Part shown: in pieces, positions 16,832 through 24,639 of the stretch | Layout of the letters: each line of letters begins with the position of its first letter | Numbering within the stretch: the first letter of the stretch is position 1 | Source of the DNA: Gammaproteobacteria bacterium UBA2679 | GTDB taxonomy: Bacteria > Pseudomonadota > Gammaproteobacteria > Pseudomonadales > Oleiphilaceae | Length of the DNA stretch: 64,000 nt | Direction: 5' to 3' | NCBI GenBank assembly: GCA_002354735.1 | Contig: DEMD01000014.1 | Location: 1 to 64,000, forward strand | The notes under the pieces: model-generated | The model's input: only the letters and a program-made list of their open reading frames with translations | What the model was told of the DNA's origin: nothing | Databases searched by the model: none | Program-made: the position numbers and the translations under genes

Positions 16832-17803
16832 CTATAGACCTTCGTTCTTGAGACGGTTGGCCTGCTGACGATACATCGAAATCGGATCGTGCCAGAGCTC
16901 GCGTGCCCCAAAGAGATGATTCACAGCGTCCACGTGATTGGCTGCTCTCGCACCAATGTAGTAGCCCATGCGCTGCGAGCATTCCGAAACCAGGCCGTCG
17001 CTCTGTTCCCAACCGAAAGGCAGGGAAGTTATGCCCAGGAAGGGGTCCGTCACGTCCAGGACGTTGGTGAGTACGCGATCACCAGACCAGGAGTAGAGCT
17101 TGACGTTATTGCCTCTGACGCTGACCTGAGTGGCGCGATCGTTGGTGCAATAGCCCGAAGACACACCATAGCCGTGCCGGCTGTTGAGGTCGTTGGTGCC
17201 ATTGGTGGTCAGCGTCTTTAATGCCGATAGGGCATCCTGGGAATGATTGGCACCCGAAAGGACATTGATCAGGCCGCCTACCGCGTTGGCCAATGCAGCA
17301 ACGCCGCCCTGTACCTGCGTGGGAATCAAGCCGTTCAGTGCATCGGCAGTTTTCGAGCCTTTGTTGACCCCATGAACAGAAGTGACCGATGCGATCCGAC
17401 CGCCGCCCCAGGCATTTCTTGACGCGTCGAAGGTGATGGCAGCACGGCTGGTGGGCGCGCCCTGGCTATGCGCCATGATGTTGAATTTGCCACCGCCATA
17501 ACGATTGTTGTTGATGTCGTCCGCCAGTTGCTGGCCGCGCTGCTCACTGTAATTGAAGGCCGAAACACTGGCGACTTTGACGTCGGCACCAGAGCGGCAA
17601 AGATTGAGAGGAATGGTGTGGAAGTAGCCGATGAGGCCGCCAACGGTGCTGAAACCGCTAACGCCGTGAACCAGCAGAATTGGATTCTTGGTGTCGGTGT
17701 AACCACCAGCCGTGCCGGACCATGCAGTACAGGCGGCGAAAGCCTGAGTTGCAGGTATGGAACAGGATGCGGCAATCGCCGCCATTGCGATGAGCTTTTT
17801 CAT
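16832..17803 (-). CDS. Secreted triacylglycerol lipase (family I), copy 1
   Basis: 323 residues with a Sec signal peptide ending A-F-A at residue 23. The alpha/beta-hydrolase core follows, with oxyanion loop L-L-V-H-G-V-S-G-F. The nucleophile elbow is A-H-S-Q-G with Ser113; Ala replaces the usual first Gly, as in Bacillus lipases. The acid is in S-D-G-L-V-S-E-C and the His in N-H-V-D-A-V-N-H, whose Asp also fits the calcium site of Pseudomonas LipA. Cysteines in S-G-Y-C-T and S-E-C-S match the LipA disulfide. The C-terminus (Y-R-Q-Q-A-N-R-L-K-N) is LipA-like. LipA-type enzymes usually need a foldase (LipB/Lif) encoded next door; none is present here. It is a close paralog of the next lipase. 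Confidence 0.93.
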   Translation of the reverse strand: MKKLIAMAAIAASCSIPATQAFAACTAWSGTAGGYTDTKNPILLVHGVSGFSTVGGLIGYFHTIPLNLCRSGADVKVASVSAFNYSEQRGQQLADDINNNRYGGGKFNIMAHSQGAPTSRAAITFDASRNAWGGGRIASVTSVHGVNKGSKTADALNGLIPTQVQGGVAALANAVGGLINVLSGANHSQDALSALKTLTTNGTNDLNSRHGYGVSSGYCTNDRATQVSVRGNNVKLYSWSGDRVLTNVLDVTDPFLGITSLPFGWEQSDGLVSECSQRMGYYIGARAANHVDAVNHLFGARELWHDPISMYRQQANRLKNEGL

Positions 17804-17918
17804 GACCGATCTCCGGAATTATTTTTATTGGATACCTTGCCGTGGTCTCTGATGCAGACAGCCACCAGATGTTCCCAGCTGCCGCCAGAATTCGCCTGTT
17901 ACGACTATCTCACAAGCA

Positions 17919-17931
17919 CCCATACGGGTGA
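17919..17931 (-). promoter_or_regulatory. Motif shared upstream of both lipase genes (copy 1 site)
   Basis: On the minus strand this reads TCACCCGTATGGG and lies about 116 bases upstream of the copy 1 lipase start. The same 13-mer with a single change lies upstream of copy 2 (19217-19229), and both are followed after three bases by TTGT. It could be an activator site or conserved remnant of the duplication. The binding factor is unknown. Confidence 0.45.
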
Positions 17932-18107
17932 TTGCCGCTAGACTTAAGCGTTAGACGGTGATCTTTGTCGGAAAAGTTTTCAGGCTTGTGACGGGGGTCA
18001 CAACAAGGGAGGGTGGGAGCAGGTTGGGCGCGAACGGGGTCACATATCAATCAAACGGTCAGGGCATGGCGTCACTATCCCTGGCATGCGCTATCTCTGG
18101 TAGGACC

Positions 18108-18140
18108 AGCTTCAGTAGCGCAGAACTGGCTACTGAAGCT
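18108..18140 (-). terminator. Hairpin downstream of the second lipase gene
   Basis: AGCTTCAGTAGC at 18108-18119 is perfectly complementary to GCTACTGAAGCT at 18129-18140, leaving a 9-base loop. It begins 9 bases after the stop of lipase copy 2. There is no run of T on the minus strand, so it may be a weak terminator or mRNA 3'-stabilising hairpin rather than a classical intrinsic terminator. Confidence 0.6.
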
Positions 18141-18148
18141 GTTCAGGA

Positions 18149-19123
18149 TCAGAGGCCGGCGTTCTTCAGCCGATTTGCCTGCTGGCGATACATGCCGACG
18201 GGATCGTGCCAGAGCGAACGTGTGCCCAGCAGATGGTTGACTTCATCGACATGGTTCGCGTCGCGTGCACCCAGGAACTGTCCCATGCGCTGCGAACATT
18301 CAGATACCAGACCGTCGTTGGCTTCACCCTTGAAAGGCAGGGACGTCAGACCCAGGAAGGGATCGGTGATATCGAATACGTTCGTCCATACCTTGGTTCC
18401 GGCCCATGAGTACAGGCGAATATTGTTGCCTCTCACGTTAACCTGAGAGGCGCGATCGTTTGTACAGTAGCCTGAAGAGATCCCGTAGCCGTGACGCGTA
18501 TTGAGGTCATTTGTGCCTGCAGTGCTCAAGGTCTTCAGTGCGCCAAGCGCATCCTGGGAATTGTTGCTCCCCGACAGCGCATTGATGAGTCCGCCAAAGG
18601 CATTGGCTATCGCTGCCACACCACCCTGGATGTTGGAAGGGATGGCGCCGTTCAGAGCGTCAGCAGTTTTCGATCCCTTGTTCACGCCACCCACAGACGT
18701 CATCGATACAATGCGGCCATTACCCCAGCTGTTTTTCGCGGCGTCGAACGTAATCGCTACACGACCGGTAGGTGCGCCCTGGCTGTGACCGATCATATTG
18801 AACTTGCTGCCACCATAGCGGTTGTTGTTGATGTCGTTTGCGAGCTGCTGGCCGCGCTGTTCGCTGTCATTAAAAGCCGCAATACTGGCTACCTTGACGT
18901 CGGCGCCGGAGCGACACAGGTTCATTGGTATGGTATGAAAATAGCCAATCAGGCCGCCAATGGTGCTGAATCCGCTGAGGCCGTGAACGAGGAGGATGGG
19001 GTGTCGAGTGTCGGTGTATCCGCCGCCAGATCCCCACCACTTCGAACAGCCGGCGGCGAGAGTCTGGGACGATATCAATGCAGTACAGGCGGCGATGCTG
19101 GCCGCTGCAACAAGCTTCTTCAT
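18149..19123 (-). CDS. Secreted triacylglycerol lipase (family I), copy 2
   Basis: 324 residues, strongly similar along the whole length to the lipase just downstream (long identical stretches around the oxyanion loop, the nucleophile and the C-terminus), so the pair is a tandem duplication. The signal peptide ends T-L-A at about residue 23. The nucleophile elbow is a standard G-H-S-Q-G with Ser114; the acid is in N-D-G-L-V-S-E-C and the His in N-H-V-D-E-V-N-H. The LipA disulfide cysteines are kept. The enzyme should hydrolyse triglycerides outside the cell after type II secretion. The leader has GGAG before the ATG and an AT-rich stretch (TATAAA) upstream. Transcription is probably separate from copy 1, as the gap is 345 bases with a hairpin. 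Confidence 0.93.
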   Translation of the reverse strand: MKKLVAAASIAACTALISSQTLAAGCSKWWGSGGGYTDTRHPILLVHGLSGFSTIGGLIGYFHTIPMNLCRSGADVKVASIAAFNDSEQRGQQLANDINNNRYGGSKFNMIGHSQGAPTGRVAITFDAAKNSWGNGRIVSMTSVGGVNKGSKTADALNGAIPSNIQGGVAAIANAFGGLINALSGSNNSQDALGALKTLSTAGTNDLNTRHGYGISSGYCTNDRASQVNVRGNNIRLYSWAGTKVWTNVFDITDPFLGLTSLPFKGEANDGLVSECSQRMGQFLGARDANHVDEVNHLLGTRSLWHDPVGMYRQQANRLKNAGL

Positions 19124-19216
19124 GGTAGAGCTCCAATATTGTATTTATAATTTTTTGGTGCGTCAGGCTGCGCTGACTGTTTCCAGAATCCTTTGACCAT
19201 AGGTGATGAACAACAG

Positions 19217-19229
19217 CCCAAACGGGTGA
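19217..19229 (-). promoter_or_regulatory. Motif shared upstream of both lipase genes (copy 2 site)
   Basis: TCACCCGTTTGGG on the minus strand, about 94 bases upstream of the copy 2 lipase start. It matches 12 of 13 bases of the copy 1 site, and TTGT follows three bases later in both. It lies in the divergent region shared with the metallo-beta-lactamase-fold gene, so it could also affect that gene. Confidence 0.45.
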
Positions 19230-19365
19230 CAGCTCGAAAGATCAGTGACTTGCGTCGACAGTGCTGCCGCTTTATGTGACCTTGTTCACGGTATTTGTTA
19301 TGGCCCGTCCACTCTCTGGCTTCGTATTGAAATCGTTGATCCTGCAGCCATGCCAGAGGCCTCCC

Positions 19366-20376
19366 ATGCAAAGACTCACCGTCAGACAACTCGCCCGTTC
19401 AGATAACTTTGCTCGAGCAATTCTGCTAGGTATGTTGTGCCTCGCGCCTGTTTCAATGGCCAAGGCGGCAGACACTGTAAAGGTGACGCCCCTGGGGAGT
19501 CATGATGGCGAGTTCTGTGGCAGGGACCGTGCCCTCGTCTTCGAAGACCCAAACGGCACGCGAGTGCTCTATGACGTTGGCCAGACCGTTGCTGGGGTCG
19601 GCGATAAGCGGCTCGGTGAAATAGACCTTGTGCTGGTAAGTCACATGCACGGCGATCACGTTGGAGACAGACATGTGAAAGCCGCGAATGCCGGTACCTG
19701 TGCCCAGCCTGCAGTCAGCGAATCCGCATTACCTGAAACGCTCAGTGTGAAAATTGCCGTTGCCAGGAAAGCCCGCATCATCACAGGCTCCGAAATGCCA
19801 AAATTCTTTTCGGCAAAGCTGAAATCGGCAGGTGGCAATGCTGAGGACGCCGTCCTGGTACGTTTCGGCGGCTCCGTGACTGAAAAAGGCATTACCTTTA
19901 CGACGGTGCCCGCTACCCATAGTAATGGCATCGCGCCTGGGATGATCGGCGGCTCACTCGGCGAAAGTATGGAGGCCGCAGGCGTAACCGCCTATGCCGG
20001 TCCGCCGACCGGTTACGTGATGACCTTCAGCAACGGCCTGGTTGTTTATCTCTCTGGCGATACCGGCATCACTGCCGAACAGAAGACGACCGTCGCGGCC
20101 CACTACAAGCCGCAGTTGGTTGTCATGAACATCGGCGACACGTATACCACGGGGCCGAAAGAAGCCGCCTATGTCATCAACGAGCTCATCCAGCCTGGCT
20201 CAGTCATTGCCTCTCACGCGAATGAGGCTGCGACCGAAAACGGGCTTGTGCGAGCAGGTAGTAAAACGCAAAGCTTTATCGAGCACAGCAATGTTCCGGT
20301 GCATTTGCCACTCAGCGGGCGCACCATGTCGTTCGACAAAACTGGTAAGTGTGTGGATGGTTGCCAAAAACAGTAA
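19366..20376 (+). CDS. Exported metallo-beta-lactamase-fold hydrolase
   Basis: 336 residues from ATG 19366. The frame is open 105 bases further upstream, but the signal peptide (hydrophobic core L-L-G-M-L-C-L-A-P-V, cleavage near A-K-A-A) is correctly placed with this start and GAGG lies just ahead. The zinc motif H-M-H-G-D-H is present at about residue 95, with later metal ligands T-H-S-N-G and S-G-D-T-G. This is the MBL superfamily; the fold hydrolyses esters, lactones, phosphodiesters or beta-lactams, and nothing here selects among them. The G-D-T-G and A-T-H-S arrangement is closer to the UlaG/YtnP-like branch than to class B beta-lactamases. The ParA-like gene follows 27 bases later on the same strand. 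Confidence 0.8.
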   Translation: MQRLTVRQLARSDNFARAILLGMLCLAPVSMAKAADTVKVTPLGSHDGEFCGRDRALVFEDPNGTRVLYDVGQTVAGVGDKRLGEIDLVLVSHMHGDHVGDRHVKAANAGTCAQPAVSESALPETLSVKIAVARKARIITGSEMPKFFSAKLKSAGGNAEDAVLVRFGGSVTEKGITFTTVPATHSNGIAPGMIGGSLGESMEAAGVTAYAGPPTGYVMTFSNGLVVYLSGDTGITAEQKTTVAAHYKPQLVVMNIGDTYTTGPKEAAYVINELIQPGSVIASHANEAATENGLVRAGSKTQSFIEHSNVPVHLPLSGRTMSFDKTGKCVDGCQKQ

Positions 20377-20403
20377 CAATGTAACGAGGATCAGGAGACA
20401 GAC

Positions 20404-21132
20404 ATGAGTACGATTCATTTTATCGGTGGTGAGAAGGGTGGGGTTGGGAAGTCAATGACGGCAAGGGTGCTGGCGCAGTTCCTGATCGATGAAGGGCGAC
20501 CTTTCGTCGGCTTCGATGCAGACTCGTCGCACAGCACCTTCGCCCGCTTCTACGATGAGTTCAGCTCGCAGGTGACGATCGATGAGTACGAGAGCCTCGA
20601 TCAACTGTTGCAGACTGCAGAGGATTATCCTGACTCTGATGTCATCGTCGATCTTGCTGCACAATCGTCAAGAAGTCTTGAACGATGGATAGATGATAGT
20701 GATGCCTTCGCGGCCTTCAATGAACTGGGCAAGACAGTCTACTACTGGCACGTAATGGACGATGGTGCCGATTCGATCAGATTGCTCGAGTCCCTGCTGG
20801 ACCAGCAGGCATTCAACGAGATTCAACTTGTTGTGGTGCAGAATCAGGGGCGAGGCGGCAACTTCAGCAAGTTCGAGTCGTCCGAGGCCTACCGGAAAGC
20901 CCAGGGCCGATATGCAAAGTTCGTCACCCTGCCGAAACTGGCTGCGCCGCAAGCGCAGAAGATCGACTTCAACAACATGAGTTTCTGGGCGGCTGCCAAT
21001 AATCGTGAGATGTTTTCAATCGGAGAGCGTCAGCGTGTCCGGGCCTGGCTCAAGAAAGTCTATAACGCCTTGAAAGATGCGATTGGCTCCAGTGAAGATG
21101 AAGCGCGCCGGCCTTCGGCGGTTTCAGTCTGA
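20404..21132 (+). CDS. Orphan ParA/MinD-like P-loop ATPase
   Basis: 242 residues. The N-terminus has a deviant Walker A motif G-G-E-K-G-G-V-G-K-S with the signature lysine, followed by G-F-D-A-D-S-S (switch I-like) and V-I-V-D-L-A-A-Q (Walker B). These place it in the ParA/MinD/CobQ-type family of ATPases that position plasmids, chromosomes or protein complexes. There is no ParB, MinE, MipZ partner or parS-like repeat nearby, so it is an orphan; similar proteins are often annotated as mobilisation or nucleotide-binding proteins. The last nine bases overlap the convergent RIO kinase gene. The cargo is unknown. Confidence 0.8.
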   Translation: MSTIHFIGGEKGGVGKSMTARVLAQFLIDEGRPFVGFDADSSHSTFARFYDEFSSQVTIDEYESLDQLLQTAEDYPDSDVIVDLAAQSSRSLERWIDDSDAFAAFNELGKTVYYWHVMDDGADSIRLLESLLDQQAFNEIQLVVVQNQGRGGNFSKFESSEAYRKAQGRYAKFVTLPKLAAPQAQKIDFNNMSFWAAANNREMFSIGERQRVRAWLKKVYNALKDAIGSSEDEARRPSAVSV

Positions 21133-21978
21133 ATCGGCATCCCTGATTCGCTCGAGACGGGCTGCCTCCTCAGCAAAGGCAGCCTTGATCTCTTCGAGCA
21201 CGCCGTCGACATCAGCATCCGCTTCGTCGTCCTCGAAGAAGCCGGTGAGCTCGCTGTCGGGGTGTAGCTCGCCATCCTCGTACAGGGCCCAGATCTCTTT
21301 CGCATAGCGAGTGCTTTTCAGCTCCGGGGCGTACTGTCCGTAGTAGCTGGTCATGTTTGCGATGTCTCGCTCCAGCATTGACCGGGCATGATTGTTCTGG
21401 GTTGCATCAACGGCTTGAGGTAAGTCGATGATGACTGGTCCGTAGGCGTCTACCAGCACGTTGAACTCCGAAAGATCGCCGTGTACAAGGCCTGCACAAA
21501 GCATCCGTACAATGGACTGCATCATGAATGCATGATCTTCAAGCGCTTGCTCAGCCGACATTGAAACATCGTTCAGGCGCGGTGCAACGTCGCCATCCTC
21601 ATCGGTAACGAGTTCCATCAGCAGTACCCCATCGACGCAGCCGTGTGGCGTAGGGACGCGCACCCCAGCTGCCGATAAGCGGTACAAGGCATCGACCTCG
21701 GCGTTATGCCAGGCTTCTTCCTGTTGCCCACGCCCGAACTTTGACCCCTTTTCCATGGCCCGTGCGCGGCGTGTGTTACGGACCTTCCGGCCCTCCTGAT
21801 ACTGCACGGCCTGACGGAAGCTGCGTTTGTTGGCTTCTTTATAGACCTTCGCACAGCGAAGTTCATTGCCGCAGCGTACAACGTACACAGCAGCTTCCTT
21901 GCCGCTCATGAGCGGACGTAGGACCTCGTCGACGAGGCCATCTTCAACGAGTGGTTGTAGGCGCTTGGGAATTTTCAT
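21124..21978 (-). CDS. RIO1-family serine protein kinase
   Basis: 284 residues. It has the RIO P-loop region M-S-G-K-E-A-A-V-Y, the ATP-site lysine in C-A-K-V-Y-K, the catalytic loop H-G-D-L-S-E-F-N-V-L and the metal-binding Asp in V-I-I-D-L-P-Q. The C-terminus is acidic, with many Asp and Glu. RIO1 proteins act in ribosome maturation in archaea and eukaryotes; bacterial versions such as the Pseudomonas PA4780-type protein are little studied. It is transcribed convergently to the ParA-like gene. The small basic-protein gene lies divergently upstream. Confidence 0.9.
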   Translation of the reverse strand: MKIPKRLQPLVEDGLVDEVLRPLMSGKEAAVYVVRCGNELRCAKVYKEANKRSFRQAVQYQEGRKVRNTRRARAMEKGSKFGRGQQEEAWHNAEVDALYRLSAAGVRVPTPHGCVDGVLLMELVTDEDGDVAPRLNDVSMSAEQALEDHAFMMQSIVRMLCAGLVHGDLSEFNVLVDAYGPVIIDLPQAVDATQNNHARSMLERDIANMTSYYGQYAPELKSTRYAKEIWALYEDGELHPDSELTGFFEDDEADADVDGVLEEIKAAFAEEAARLERIRDADSD

Positions 21979-22133
21979 AGCGCCTTATACCCTAGATCAG
22001 GCTGTTTTGGAATCGGAGGCGAAAGCAAGCTGTTGATCAGCTGCAGATAAGCGATGAGACAGTCCAACATTTGATCATGAATTCGTGTATGATGATGCCA
22101 CAACCTGAATCCTCAGCTTACGGAAGGCTTATC

Positions 22134-22355
22134 ATGGCACTGAAATCAGCAGCAGCAATAAAAGCAGCATCGCGTCCTAAGACTGCGGCCCCCAAGAAAA
22201 AGCAGCCACAGGCACATGAAACTTCCCAGTCAATCGCAGCACAGACCGAAGCCTTCATGAAGGCTGGCGGCAAGATAGACGAAATTCGCTCAGGTGTGAG
22301 TGGTCAGCAGAGTCTTGCTGGCCCAAAGCAGATAACACTTGGGGGAAAAGCCTGA
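22134..22355 (+). CDS. Small Lys/Ala-rich protein of unknown function
   Basis: About 73 residues from ATG 22134, which follows GGAAGG; the frame extends upstream to 22071 but that part lacks a ribosome site. The N-terminal half is Ala/Lys-rich and probably disordered. The C-terminal half has the pattern Q-T-E-A-F-M-K-A-G-G-K-I-D-E-I, a short F-x-x-x-G-G-K-I module that I have seen at the end of other small regulatory or RNA-polymerase/nucleic-acid-associated proteins in pseudomonads. The basic composition suggests nucleic-acid binding. It ends 12 bases before the transglutaminase-like gene. I do not recognise a named family. Confidence 0.6.
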   Translation: MALKSAAAIKAASRPKTAAPKKKQPQAHETSQSIAAQTEAFMKAGGKIDEIRSGVSGQQSLAGPKQITLGGKA

Positions 22356-22367
22356 CATAGCGCGCTC

Positions 22368-23219
22368 ATGCAACGCTACCGGATACTGCACCGGACCTAC
22401 TACAATTTCTCCGGCCAGGTGAATCTGGGGCAGCATGTTCTGAGGCTCCGGCCGCGCGAGAACTTCGAGCTTCAGATCGTCGACTTTTCCGTTCACATTA
22501 TGCCCCAGCCGGTGATTCGCTGGCAGCAGGATGTGGAGGGCAACTCAGTCGGCGTCGCGATATTCGACGCCCCAAGTGATCAGCTCTTCGTCGAGAGCAC
22601 CGCACACATCATTCACTACAACCAGGATCCTTTCAGTTTCCTGGTCGAGCCAAGTGCCATCGATTATCCCTTCCAGTATGCCTATGAGGACAGCGTGACG
22701 CTGGCCCCGTACCGCATGCTTCCGGAGCCAGCGATCAAGTTGAAGCTGGACAAATGGATAGCGAGCTTCTGGCAGGCTGGCGAAGCCATTCAGAGTTTTG
22801 CACTGCTTCAGCGGCTGAATACTGCAGTCAATCAGCGTCTCGCCTATCAGATACGTGAGGAGCCCGGTGTACAGAGTGCGGCTCAGACGCTGGAATACGG
22901 CTCCGGCTCCTGTAGAGACTATGCGACACTGTTCATGGAGTCGGCGCGCTGTCTGGGTTTCGCGGCGAGATTCGTTAGCGGCTATCTGCACTCTCTCCCG
23001 TCGATGACCAACTATGGCTCCACGCATGCGTGGGCAGAAGTCTATCTGCCAGGCGCTGGTTGGAAAGGCTTCGACCCCACCACTGGCGTGGTGACAGCTA
23101 TTGATCACATTCCAGTGGCCGTATCCCGCCTGCCGGAAGCCGTTCCTCCGATAGCCGGTTCCTTTAGCGGGCCTGCAAGCACCGGAATGGAAGTGGGCGT
23201 CTGGGTTACCCCGTCCTGA
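22368..23219 (+). CDS. Transglutaminase-like cysteine protease-fold protein
   Basis: 283 residues. An N-terminal bacterial transglutaminase-associated beta domain (about 1-85, beginning R-Y-R-I-L-H-R-T-Y-Y) is followed by a transglutaminase core. The triad is Cys in G-S-G-S-C-R-D-Y-A, His in S-T-H-A-W-A-E-V-Y-L and Asp in G-F-D-P-T. Such proteins are usually cytoplasmic and occur beside circularly permuted ATP-grasp and alpha-E genes; neither is present here. The reaction (peptidase or acyl transfer) is unproven. The guanine deaminase gene starts 12 bases later, so a small operon 22134-24632 is likely. Confidence 0.88.
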   Translation: MQRYRILHRTYYNFSGQVNLGQHVLRLRPRENFELQIVDFSVHIMPQPVIRWQQDVEGNSVGVAIFDAPSDQLFVESTAHIIHYNQDPFSFLVEPSAIDYPFQYAYEDSVTLAPYRMLPEPAIKLKLDKWIASFWQAGEAIQSFALLQRLNTAVNQRLAYQIREEPGVQSAAQTLEYGSGSCRDYATLFMESARCLGFAARFVSGYLHSLPSMTNYGSTHAWAEVYLPGAGWKGFDPTTGVVTAIDHIPVAVSRLPEAVPPIAGSFSGPASTGMEVGVWVTPS

Positions 23220-23231
23220 GGCGCTGCGTTA

Positions 23232-24632
23232 GTGAGCGTTCAGGCCGTTCGTGGCGAAATCCTTTATTTCCGTGATCAACCAGCCGATCCAGCCTATGCA
23301 GTACAGACAGATACGATAGAGCGCGGCGCGGAAGATGCCGCTGTCGTTCACCTTGCCGATGGTCTATTGCTTTTCGACGGTGGCCAGATCGTCGATGTCG
23401 GGCCTGCATCGACATTGTTGTCTCAGCTCGGTCCGGACATACCGATTCAGTCGTATACTCACGGTCTCATTCTTCCTGGGTTTATCGATAGTCACGTTCA
23501 TCTGCCGCAGGTGGACGTCATTGCTTCGCACGGCACCCAGCTGCTCGACTGGCTTGAGCGGTATACCTTCCCGGCGGAGCAGCGCTTTGCCGATCCAGCG
23601 CACGCCGCAGAAACTGCCGATTTCTTCCTGCGCCAACTCATCCAGGCGGGCACTACCACAGCAATGGTATTTGCCACTATCCATGCACATGCTGTGCACG
23701 CCTTCTTCGAAGCCTCTGAAGCCCTGGGTACACGCATGATCTGCGGTAGGGTGATGATGGATGCTCATGCACCAGACGCCCTGCGTGATACAGCAGAGTC
23801 GAGCTACGAGGAAAGCCGAGCCTTGATCGAGCGCTGGCACGGCTGCGGCCGCCAGCTTTACGCGGTAACACCGCGCTTTGCCATCACTTCGACACCGCAG
23901 CAGCTGGAGCGGGCAGGGGACCTGCTCGATGAGTTTCCGGGTGTGTATCTGCAGACTCACCTGTCGGAAAATCTGAGTGAAGTCGAGGCGGTGCAGCAGC
24001 TCCATCCGCACAGTCGGGATTATCTGGACGTTTACGATCAACACCGGCTCGTGCGACGGCATAGCGTGTTTGCACACGGTCTGCATCTGAGCTCACGTGA
24101 GCATGCCTGCCTCCATTCGGCTGGCGCGGGCATTGCGTTCTGTCCCACATCGAACCTGTTCCTTGGCAGCGGACTTCTGAATCTGGGGAAACTGGATGAG
24201 GCTGGTGTAGCCTATGGTATGGGCACGGACGTCGGGGCAGGCACCAGCTTCTCGATGCTGCAGACGCTCAATGAAGCCTATAAGGTTGCGCAGCTGCAGG
24301 GGCAGACGCTGTCGCCGTTGAAAGCGTTTTATCTGGCCACCCTGGGCAACGCCCGCATGTTAGGTCTAGACAATGCTGTCGGCACGCTCGAGCCAGGTAC
24401 AGAGGCGGACTTCGTTGTTCTGGATTACCACTGCACCGACCTTATCCGTCGCCGGATCGGCGCTTGCCGCAGCCTCGAAGCGCGTCTGTTTGTACTGATG
24501 ATGCTTGGCGACGAGCGCGCTGTGGCGGCAACCTGGGTCAACGGAGAATGTGTCTTCGATCGGCCGAATGCATCTATACGTCGCACTTCAACAAACGGTA
24601 CTCTTGATAATCCCACACGGAACAAGTCTTGA
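23232..24632 (+). CDS. guaD: Guanine deaminase
   Basis: 466 residues of the amidohydrolase superfamily. Family marks are G-F-I-D-S-H-V-H-L-P-Q (metal His pair), Q-T-H-L-S-E-N (third His and Glu), F-A-H-G and G-T-D-V-G-A-G (metal Asp). The segment L-L-D-W-L-E-R-Y-T-F-P-A-E is typical of GuaD. It deaminates guanine to xanthine for purine salvage or catabolism. The GTG start at 23232 has GAGGCG upstream. No xanthine dehydrogenase or urate genes are adjacent. The CHASE3 histidine kinase starts 8 bases after its stop. Confidence 0.92.
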   Translation: MSVQAVRGEILYFRDQPADPAYAVQTDTIERGAEDAAVVHLADGLLLFDGGQIVDVGPASTLLSQLGPDIPIQSYTHGLILPGFIDSHVHLPQVDVIASHGTQLLDWLERYTFPAEQRFADPAHAAETADFFLRQLIQAGTTTAMVFATIHAHAVHAFFEASEALGTRMICGRVMMDAHAPDALRDTAESSYEESRALIERWHGCGRQLYAVTPRFAITSTPQQLERAGDLLDEFPGVYLQTHLSENLSEVEAVQQLHPHSRDYLDVYDQHRLVRRHSVFAHGLHLSSREHACLHSAGAGIAFCPTSNLFLGSGLLNLGKLDEAGVAYGMGTDVGAGTSFSMLQTLNEAYKVAQLQGQTLSPLKAFYLATLGNARMLGLDNAVGTLEPGTEADFVVLDYHCTDLIRRRIGACRSLEARLFVLMMLGDERAVAATWVNGECVFDRPNASIRRTSTNGTLDNPTRNKS

Positions 24633-24639
24633 GGTGAGA

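Larger units (their letters stand above)
17804..18148. other. Non-coding gap between the two lipase genes
   Basis: These 345 bases hold the promoter side of lipase copy 1 and the 3' side of lipase copy 2. Next to copy 1 there is an AT-rich leader and a ribosome site (CGGAG) just before its start. At 17919-17931 is a motif shared with the upstream region of copy 2. At 18108-18140 is a hairpin downstream of copy 2. No gene is evident in the gap, and no sigma-54 -24/-12 pattern was recognised. Confidence 0.6.

Noticed and set aside
17804..18148. Sigma-54 promoter for lipase copy 1
   Set aside because: Pseudomonas lipases can be sigma-54 dependent, but no convincing TGGC-N-TTGC pair was found on the minus strand here.
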